A stretch of 10,300 bases of DNA from DATDRS01 sp035291605 (GTDB lineage Bacteria > Chloroflexota > Anaerolineae > Anaerolineales > UBA6663): the NCBI GenBank assembly GCA_035291605.1, contig DATDRS010000183.1, positions 1 to 10,300 of the forward strand, in the 5' to 3' direction. Both the position numbers and the translations under genes were made by a program. How positions within the stretch are numbered: position 1 is the stretch's first letter; each line of letters opens with the position of its first letter. The notes below the pieces were generated by a model, which was not told the DNA's origin, made no database searches, and saw only the letters and a list, made by a program, of their open reading frames with translations. Below are positions 5,378-10,300 of this stretch, piece by piece.

Positions 5378-8300
5378 TCAAGGGAAGGTGACTGCGCCGA
5401 TTTGGATGCGGTTGCCCGAGAGCACACCAGGGCCGGAGGCAGGGACGCGCTGGCCGGTTTGCGGGTCGTACAGGCCGACGAGGAGTTTGTATTCGCCCGG
5501 CGGGAGGTCGGCGGGAAGCGTGAGCGTGTGCGGGTCGGCGATGTATTCGCCGGGAAGCCAGCCGGTGGTGGGGCGCGTCCAGTCGGCGGGGATGGAATCG
5601 CCCTGCGCCCAGACGCGGCCGGCGGCGTCGGCCAGGTGGACGAAGACGGAATAGCTCACCTCGGGGGCGCCGGTCGCGCGCCAGATAAGCGAGACGGTGA
5701 GCGCGCCCGCCTCGCGAGTCAGCGCGTGACCTTCGAGCACGGCCACCCCGTCGAGGGACGCGCCATTTTCGATCTGCACGCGAGGGCGCGTGAAAGTGCG
5801 GGAAGGGGCGGTGACGGCGAGGGCGCCAAGCGTCGCAGCGCCGGGTGTTCCGGCAAGAGAGAGAGTCAGTCGGTACGCACCATCGGCGAGGGCCGCGGGG
5901 AGGCGGAGGCGGTGTTGACCGCGCCACTCGTCCCCGGGTTGCCACACGCTCGTCGGATATGCGTTGACCGGGGCCAGATCCATGCCGAAGGCCGGCGCGC
6001 CGGTTGGGGCGCGGAGGTCCACATGGGCGGTGTAATCCATGCTGGGGGCGGTTTCGCTTCTCCAATAGAGCGTCAACAGGAGCGTGTCGCCTGCCCTGGC
6101 TTCGGCCTGGTTCAAGTTGTAGCCGAGGAGCGTCAGCGGGCCGAAGCCGTGCAGGGCGGGACGCTCCGGCGTGAGCGTGAACGGGCGTGGCGGGCGCGTG
6201 ACAGTGAGCGCGCCAAGCGGGAAGCGCGGAGCGACGGCGTTGCCCGCCTCGTCGAGGATGGACGCGATTTGTCCGGTGTCAAAGTCGAAGATTTCGCCGT
6301 ACAACTGGTATTGACCGGGCGGCGCGCCGGGGAGGAGTTCGAGGTGCTTGACCCACTGGGCGTAATGGCTGCCGGGCCACAGGGGCGTGGGGGGCGGTTG
6401 GCGATGCCAGCGCGGCGGCCCGGCGTTGGGGTCGTTCCAGAGGTAACCTTGCTCATCCAGGATGTAGAAAGCAAACCAGTAGGGGCGAGGCACCGTCTGT
6501 GGCGCGGAGACGTACAGCGCCACGTCGGTGAAACCATCGGCAGGCAGCGTCGGGGCGGAAATATCGTAGCCATGCAGACGCATTCCCCCGGCGAAATCGA
6601 GCAGCAGCGGCGTTTGCGCGGTGTGGACTGCGCCTCGTTCAGAGTCAAAGGCTGTGTGAACCAGAGGGTTCGGGAAATGGTTAAGGACGAGAGGGCGCAG
6701 CAGGTTTAGGAAAAGCCCAAGAAGCAGGATGCTCAAGGCGAGCGGCGGGCGCTCGGTGGGATGTGAGAGGGAGAGTATGGAGCGTGGGGCGGGCAGCGTG
6801 GAGCGCCAAAGGTAAAGTGCGGCGGCAAGAAAGAGGGCGAATGCGCCGAGTGTGATGAGGTCGCTCAGCGTGCGGACCGGCGTGTCGCCGAAATAGAAGC
6901 TCAGAGTGTGCACGCCCGCCGGGACAAGGACGGTGATGAGGCCTGTGTCATAGGTGGGTTGAATCGCGAGCGGTTGATCGTCGAGCCGGGCGCGCCAGCC
7001 GGGGAAGTAGAACTGGTTGAAAGTGAGGCGGGCAGGCGCGGTGAGTGTGAGCGCGGCGCGGTAGTCGAGCGGGTAGTGGTTGGCGACGGCGAGTTGCGCT
7101 CCGACGGGCAGGCCGGTGAGATATTGAGGCGCCTGCCCGTTGATCAAGGCATCGGCAATGGCCCTGTCTTCAGGAAAGCGATGGACCGTCCTGGGCAGGA
7201 ACTCGCCCTTGGCCGTCGCGCCGATCGTGTCAGTGTCACGCTCGTATGCAAGCGTTCGGGCGAGGTCGGCTTCGCGCATGGGCGCACAGTAGCGCGGATA
7301 CCACCAGCCGAGGTGGCCCAGCGCGGTTATTGCGACCAGAGCGCCCGTGATCCAACCGGCTCGCTGCGGCCGCCAGAGCACGCTGGCGCCGGCCAGCCCA
7401 GCGGCGCAGAGCGAGGCCGCGCCCAACACGCGCCAGGGGAATTGCAGGAAGGCGATCAGCGGGAGGGCCTCCCAGGCTGGACGCGAGACGGATAGGGTGA
7501 GGAGAGAGTAGGTAAGGAGGGCAAGAAGGAACCAGGAAGCAGGAAGGAGGAAGGTAGAGCGTGGAGCGTGGGATGCAGGGCGTGAAGCGTGATATGCGGT
7601 TGCGGCGAAGCCGAGGAGGGCGAGCCCGAAGGCCAGCAGGCCAAGCGCTTTGGCCGGCGAAGGGTTGACGAGCAGGGGGTCTTCGACGAGCGGCGGGGAG
7701 AGCAGTTCCTTGAGCGAGAGGAAGTTGGTGTACCAGGTGAAGATCGGCGGGATGAGCAGCCGCTCTGGCTGAACGAGTTCCCGTTCGGCCAGTGCGGGAA
7801 GCCAGAAGCGCGCCGAGAGCGCCAGGCCCAGCGCCAGCAAGCCTCCCCCGCGAATGATCTTGCGCCAATCGCGTTGATGGAGGGCCAGCATCCCCACGTA
7901 AGCGGCAGCCAGCGGCGCGAAACCGAGCGCCGTCGCGTTATGGGCGAGCACCAGGGCGGCGAAGGCCAGCGGGGCGAGGACGTCCCAAACCCCGAAATCC
8001 AAATGAAGGGGCGGCAGCTGCCGCTCCCTACAATGACGAATGCTAGAAGCTGACTGGTGATGGTTAGAGAGGGCGCGGTGGAGGGTGAAGAGGACGATGG
8101 GCAGCCAGACGAGGCCAAAAGTTTCGGCGAGCGCGCCGCGAAACAGGATGTTGAACGCCAGGTAAGGGGCGGTGAGATAGACGGCGCCCGTGATCAAGCC
8201 TCCGCCGTCGCCCCACCATTCTCGCCCAAGCCAATATGCGCCGACGCCGGCCCCCCAGGCGCACAAGATGAAGAACGTGTAGAGCGCGGCCGGGTAAATC

Positions 8301-8569
8301 AGCCCCAGCGTATGCAGCCCGACCAGGATATACGTGGCGAGCGGGGCGTAATAGTTGAAGTGGGGATAGCCATAGCCGTGCGCCATCTCCGGCTGCCAGC
8401 GGGACAAGAGGCGCCCATGCCTGATCTCATTCTCGATCACCACGCCCCGGTTGATGTGAAAAGGCCCGTCATCCGAGCAGATGAAACGGGAGTTGAGCAG
8501 GGGCTGGGTGACGAAGAGAGCGAGCGCGAAGAGGGCGAGATAGGGAAGGAGGAGGCGGAGACGGGACAC
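5378..8569 (-). CDS. GT-C-type membrane protein (PTPS-related family-like) with C-terminal beta domains
   Basis: 1063 residues from a GTG at 8569. No alternative start lies between it and the upstream in-frame stop at 8612-8614, and no clear Shine-Dalgarno sequence is seen. Residues 1-~590 are a multi-spanning membrane module. The first TM helix is followed by a loop with SDDGPFH (32-38) and the GYGYPHFNYYAPL block (66-76). An RGALAE motif (144-149) and about ten further hydrophobic stretches follow. This layout fits the GT-C superfold, with acidic residues in the first outer loop, and the '6-pyruvoyl-tetrahydropterin synthase-related' membrane family, which is thought to move sugars from lipid carriers. 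After a last TM (about 608-625) come three beta-rich segments at about 655-790, 805-920 and 940-1062. The last two share a 'pG..l.l.LyWr......y...VhL..' pattern. Substrate unknown. Three repeat-like tracts lie in loops. Confidence 0.8.
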   Translation of the reverse strand: MSRLRLLLPYLALFALALFVTQPLLNSRFICSDDGPFHINRGVVIENEIRHGRLLSRWQPEMAHGYGYPHFNYYAPLATYILVGLHTLGLIYPAALYTFFILCAWGAGVGAYWLGREWWGDGGGLITGAVYLTAPYLAFNILFRGALAETFGLVWLPIVLFTLHRALSNHHQSASSIRHCRERQLPPLHLDFGVWDVLAPLAFAALVLAHNATALGFAPLAAAYVGMLALHQRDWRKIIRGGGLLALGLALSARFWLPALAERELVQPERLLIPPIFTWYTNFLSLKELLSPPLVEDPLLVNPSPAKALGLLAFGLALLGFAATAYHASRPASHAPRSTFLLPASWFLLALLTYSLLTLSVSRPAWEALPLIAFLQFPWRVLGAASLCAAGLAGASVLWRPQRAGWITGALVAITALGHLGWWYPRYCAPMREADLARTLAYERDTDTIGATAKGEFLPRTVHRFPEDRAIADALINGQAPQYLTGLPVGAQLAVANHYPLDYRAALTLTAPARLTFNQFYFPGWRARLDDQPLAIQPTYDTGLITVLVPAGVHTLSFYFGDTPVRTLSDLITLGAFALFLAAALYLWRSTLPAPRSILSLSHPTERPPLALSILLLGLFLNLLRPLVLNHFPNPLVHTAFDSERGAVHTAQTPLLLDFAGGMRLHGYDISAPTLPADGFTDVALYVSAPQTVPRPYWFAFYILDEQGYLWNDPNAGPPRWHRQPPPTPLWPGSHYAQWVKHLELLPGAPPGQYQLYGEIFDFDTGQIASILDEAGNAVAPRFPLGALTVTRPPRPFTLTPERPALHGFGPLTLLGYNLNQAEARAGDTLLLTLYWRSETAPSMDYTAHVDLRAPTGAPAFGMDLAPVNAYPTSVWQPGDEWRGQHRLRLPAALADGAYRLTLSLAGTPGAATLGALAVTAPSRTFTRPRVQIENGASLDGVAVLEGHALTREAGALTVSLIWRATGAPEVSYSVFVHLADAAGRVWAQGDSIPADWTRPTTGWLPGEYIADPHTLTLPADLPPGEYKLLVGLYDPQTGQRVPASGPGVLSGNRIQIGAVTFP
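6775..6812. repeat. GGAGCGTGG-type repeat tract inside the GT-C gene
   Basis: A degenerate pair of 'atGGAGCGTGG' and 'GCAGCGTGGAGCGCC' units, read on the gene strand as STLPAPRSILSLS (about 590-602). It lies in the loop between two TM segments. The 7556-7592 tract of the same gene carries the same GAGCGTGG core. Confidence 0.45.
7528..7592. repeat. AGCGTG and AGGAAG low-complexity repeat tract inside the GT-C gene
   Basis: AGGAAGCAGGAAGGAGGAAGG-type units (7528-7554) are followed by AGAGCGTGGAGCGTGG and GGCGTGAAGCGTGAT (7556-7592). On the gene strand the tract reads AYHASRPASHAPRSTFLLPA (about 325-344). The HASR/HAPRS peptide pattern is what 'CACGCTTCACGC' tandem repeats encode. It lies at a TM-loop junction. 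Confidence 0.6.
7987..8060. repeat. Palindrome-centred repeat inside the GT-C gene
   Basis: The core GCGGCAGCTGCCGC (8011-8024) is a perfect 14-bp palindrome, extendable to 20 bp with one G-T mismatch (8008-8027). Flanking sequence such as CTCCCTACAATGACGAATG and CCCGAAATCCAAATG looks repeat-derived. It is read in frame as residues about 170-195, including SSIRHCRERQLPPLH, a polar stretch between two hydrophobic helices. The outer limits are approximate. Confidence 0.6.
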
Positions 8570-8593
8570 GAGTGGGTGAGGGGGCGCGCCGGG

Positions 8594-8674
8594 GTGTGCA
8601 CGTAAAACATGTCAGTTGCACCCTGAGCGGAGCGCAGCGAAGTCGAAGGGGTGGCTGAACCTTTGCGTGCACAC
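8594..8674. repeat. 81-bp imperfect inverted repeat upstream of rnpB
   Basis: The arms GTGTGCACGTAAA (8594-8606) and TTTGCGTGCACAC (8662-8674) match as inverted copies at 12 of 13 positions. Between them is CCCTGAG...CGAAGGG (8621-8650), which shares both ends with the shorter CCCTGAGCCTGCCGAAGGG in the DUF790 gene (9246-9264). The 8570-8725 gap otherwise holds only promoter sequence. Confidence 0.7.
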
Positions 8675-8695
8675 GGCCGGGGTGTGAACGGCGGA

Positions 8696-8701
8696 AGTAT
8701 A
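8696..8701 (-). promoter_or_regulatory. Possible -10 box for the GT-C gene
   Basis: TATACT on the minus strand, about 127 bases upstream of the GTG start. No recognisable -35 box is seen. If it is used, the long leader would include the inverted repeat at 8594-8674. Confidence 0.25.
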
Positions 8702-8713
8702 GCAGAAGTATGT

Positions 8714-8719
8714 TATAGT
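8714..8719 (+). promoter_or_regulatory. -10 box of rnpB
   Basis: TATAGT seven bases before the predicted 5' end of the RNA at 8726, as expected for transcription starting at P1. The -35 region (about 8690-8697) does not match the consensus. Confidence 0.55.
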
Positions 8720-8725
8720 TTCTCT

Positions 8726-9134
8726 GGTGTCCAAGTCGGCCGGGCGATTGCGTCGCCGGGACAGGGCCTGTCCCTGCCCTGGCGCCGAGGAAAGTCCGCG
8801 CTCCACAGAGCACGGCGCCGGGTAACGCCCGGAGCGGGGCGACCTGCTGGAAAAGGGCCACAGAGAAGCAGAGTGCTCCCTCACCTCACTCCTCTCCCAC
8901 TGGGAGAGGGGATGGGATGAGGGAGCGAGAGTGAAAAGGCGGTGTAAGAGACCACCGGCGTCCGCAGCAATGCGGGCGGCCAGGCATCCCCCGCCGGGAG
9001 CAAGGTCAAACAGAGTCGAGATGCGGCTCGCATCGTTTGAGACTCGGGTAGGCTGCTAGAGCCTGGCAGTAATGTCAGGCCGAGAGAGATGATCGCCTAA
9101 AACAGAACGCGGCTTACGGGCCGACTTGGACACC
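8726..9134 (+). ncRNA. rnpB: RNase P RNA, class A
   Basis: The catalytic RNA of ribonuclease P, which removes the 5' leader from pre-tRNA. P1 is an unusually long perfect 16-bp helix, GGTGTCCAAGTCGGCC (8726-8741) with 9119-9134. P2 pairs GGCGAT with ATCGCC (about 9092-9097). The conserved core is clear: GAGGAAAGTCCGCGCTCC (8787-8804), GCCACAGAGA, GTAAGAGACCACCGGCG, GGAGCAAGGTCAAAC, GGGTAGGCTGCTAGAGCC and ACAGAACGCGGCTTACGGGCC (9103-9123). P4 pairs CCGCG (8796-8800) with CGCGG (9108-9112), a swapped base pair relative to the common CCGGG/CCCGG. The P12 arm (about 8871-8930) holds a palindromic repeat. The P15 loop (9013-9045) shows no GGU. The 3' end is five bases from the convergent DUF790 stop, and no separate terminator is visible. 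Confidence 0.97.
8875..8926. repeat. Palindromic repeat forming the P12 arm of rnpB
   Basis: The outer arms GCTCCCTCA (8875-8883) and TGAGGGAGC (8918-8926) pair perfectly. The inner arms CCTCTCCC (8891-8898) and GGGAGAGG (8902-8909) close an ACT loop, and a mismatched interior lies between. The CCCTCACC...CTCTCCC-ACT-GGGAGAGG...GAGGG pattern is like the common dispersed palindrome seen between genes in many GC-rich bacteria, here inside a structural RNA. Confidence 0.75.
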
Positions 9135-9139
9135 GCTGC

Positions 9140-10300
9140 TCAACCCGGCGGAACCGCGCAGCGCTCCACCGCGGCGAGCACATCCTTGAGCACCGGTTTG
9201 TTCTTGAACAACAACACTTCCCCCGGCACATCGGCCCACCGCTTGCCCTGAGCCTGCCGAAGGGTCTCGGCCGCACAGCTCACCCCCTCATAAGCCAGCA
9301 GAATCAGGTCGCGCCGCCCGGCCTCGCGCAGCTTCCACGCCTTGCGCCGCAGATAGTCGGGATGCCAAAAGCCCGCGATCTCCAGCAGCGCCCGCCGCCC
9401 ATCCTTCACGTGGGTGAAGGAAAAGTCCGGGATCATTACTGTGTCGCCGACCGGGACGATCTCGTCCTCACGGGCCAGCCTCCACTTCTGCCGCGCCCCG
9501 CCGAACCTGGCCTCGAATTCGGCGGCAAAGTCGGCCTCGAGACGGCTGTCGTACTCCCCGCTGGCCGGATAATGACTGCGCAGGCCGCTGCGGCGGTCCA
9601 GCCGGTAGCGCAGGGTTTGAGCAGCCGCCCAAGGCAGGTGGATGTCCGCCTCCATCGTCCACTCCGGGCACAACATCAGCGCGGGCAGGAACTTCGCCAT
9701 CTGACGCCCGTAGCGCAGGGTGGCCCGGACGAAGGGGGAGATGGGGCCATCGAGTGTGATGGCGTAGCCACCCGCCGGCGCCTGGCGGATGGTGTGCATC
9801 AACTTGAATAGTTTGAGGTACTTGAACAGGTCCTTGTAGCCGCCCCGGACGGTGAGGCGCATCTCGCTGGCCCAATACAACAGGCCACGCGCCAGTTCCA
9901 GGTTGTAACGCGCCAGCAACTCGCGCGGCGACCAGGCTGGCCCCAGATCCACGACTGCTTGTTCTTCAAGCAGATCGGCGTATAACGCGCGCTCGACGGC
10001 TTCGGGGGGCAGGTTGAACTCCGCGGCGATCTCGGCGACGAGCGCGTCCCGCCTCGGCGGGTGAAATACATCTGGGCGGGCGACGACCGGCCCGTGCTCG
10101 GCCCCCAATCGAAACAAGGCCTCGCGCAGCGTCGCCGGTTCGACGGGTGGCTCGGAAGCAAATGTGGCCGCGTCGCTCAACACCTTCGCCAGGCCGCGGA
10201 TGAGCGGATAGTCCAGACGGTCGCCCTCGTAGTCTTCGAGCGCCTCGTGCAGTTTCCAACGCGGCTGGCCGAGGTGCGCTTGGAAGAGCCGGATCACGTC
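9140..10300 (-). CDS. DUF790/Bax1-type nuclease, 5'-truncated by window edge
   Basis: The frame is open to the right edge. The first GTG (10297) reads as an internal valine in VIRLFQAHLGQPRWKLHEAL, and DUF790 proteins usually have several dozen more residues before this block, so the true start is outside. At least 386 residues are visible, ending at TGA 9140-9142. Family landmarks are GDRLDYPLIRGLAKVLSDAATF, YNLELARGLLYWASEMRL, GGYKDLFKYLKLFKLMHTIR and the nuclease-like C-terminal part. There D291 in VMIPDFSF and E306 in LLEIAGFWHPDYLRRKAWKL (numbered from the GTG) fit a PD-(D/E)xK-type site. Archaeal Bax1 proteins of this family are structure-specific endonucleases that work with XPB helicase. 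An XPB-like gene may therefore lie to the right; that is inference. A short repeat encodes ETLRQAQGK near residue 344-352. Confidence 0.88.
   Translation of the reverse strand, partial: DVIRLFQAHLGQPRWKLHEALEDYEGDRLDYPLIRGLAKVLSDAATFASEPPVEPATLREALFRLGAEHGPVVARPDVFHPPRRDALVAEIAAEFNLPPEAVERALYADLLEEQAVVDLGPAWSPRELLARYNLELARGLLYWASEMRLTVRGGYKDLFKYLKLFKLMHTIRQAPAGGYAITLDGPISPFVRATLRYGRQMAKFLPALMLCPEWTMEADIHLPWAAAQTLRYRLDRRSGLRSHYPASGEYDSRLEADFAAEFEARFGGARQKWRLAREDEIVPVGDTVMIPDFSFTHVKDGRRALLEIAGFWHPDYLRRKAWKLREAGRRDLILLAYEGVSCAAETLRQAQGKRWADVPGEVLLFKNKPVLKDVLAAVERCAVPPG
9246..9264. repeat. Short dispersed repeat inside the DUF790 gene
   Basis: CCCTGAGCCTGCCGAAGGG, read on the gene strand within TLRQAQGK. 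It shares the CCCTGAG and CGAAGGG ends with the longer element at 8621-8650. It falls in a non-conserved loop near the C-terminus, and the reading frame is kept. Confidence 0.6.

Noticed and set aside
5402..6709. 435-codon plus-strand ORF opposite the GT-C gene
   Set aside because: Its product is rich in G, R, E and V with no domain signal. The opposite frame has clear TM helices and repeated beta motifs, so this is a shadow.
8651..8920. 89-codon plus-strand ORF
   Set aside because: It overlaps the rnpB promoter and the first half of the RNase P RNA; there is no protein motif and no need for a coding explanation.

Overview
The window is GC-rich and reads as a chromosomal segment of a Chloroflexota-like bacterium, possibly Anaerolineae. 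That lineage is an inference. It rests on the large GT-C membrane protein with C-terminal beta domains, the DUF790/Bax1-type nuclease, the DUF6585-like protein, and above all the many short dispersed repeats lying between and inside genes. No ribosomal marker is present to fix the taxonomy.

Left part (1-4298, all minus strand): a tightly packed probable operon, read right to left. It begins with a small Rdx (SelT/SelW/SelH-like) thioredoxin-fold gene at 4050-4298. The second position of its CxxC motif is an in-frame UGA, followed at the right distance by a bacterial-SECIS-like hairpin, so it is very probably an unannotated selenoprotein. Next is a 638-residue protein with a DUF6930/DUF7309-like N-terminus and an ST7-like TPR C-terminus (2122-4038). 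Then comes a Type III modification methyltransferase (mod, 144-2114), then the first 23 codons of a Type III restriction subunit (res, 1-71, running off the left edge). A near-consensus -10 box and strong Shine-Dalgarno sequences support the first two starts.

Middle part: divergent from that operon is a two-TM, PH-like DUF6585-type membrane protein (4441-5223, plus). It converges on a 1063-residue GT-C-type membrane glycosyltransferase-like protein (5378-8569, minus). A perfect 12-bp stem-loop between them is a likely bidirectional terminator.

Right part: a complete class A RNase P RNA gene (rnpB, 8726-9134, plus) with a 16-bp P1 helix. A palindromic repeat appears to be inserted in its P12 arm. 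Five bases after its 3' end, on the minus strand, ends a DUF790/Bax1-type nuclease gene (9140 to the right edge, 5' part missing).

Two themes stand out. First, the UGA-containing Rdx gene is cut in two by standard ORF calling; it sits at the head of an operon leading into a Type III restriction-modification system. Second, at least seven short repeats lie in frame inside mod, the GT-C gene and the nuclease gene, in the RNase P RNA, or in spacers. They always appear at tolerated loops, which suggests repeat spread that is still going on or only recently filtered by selection.
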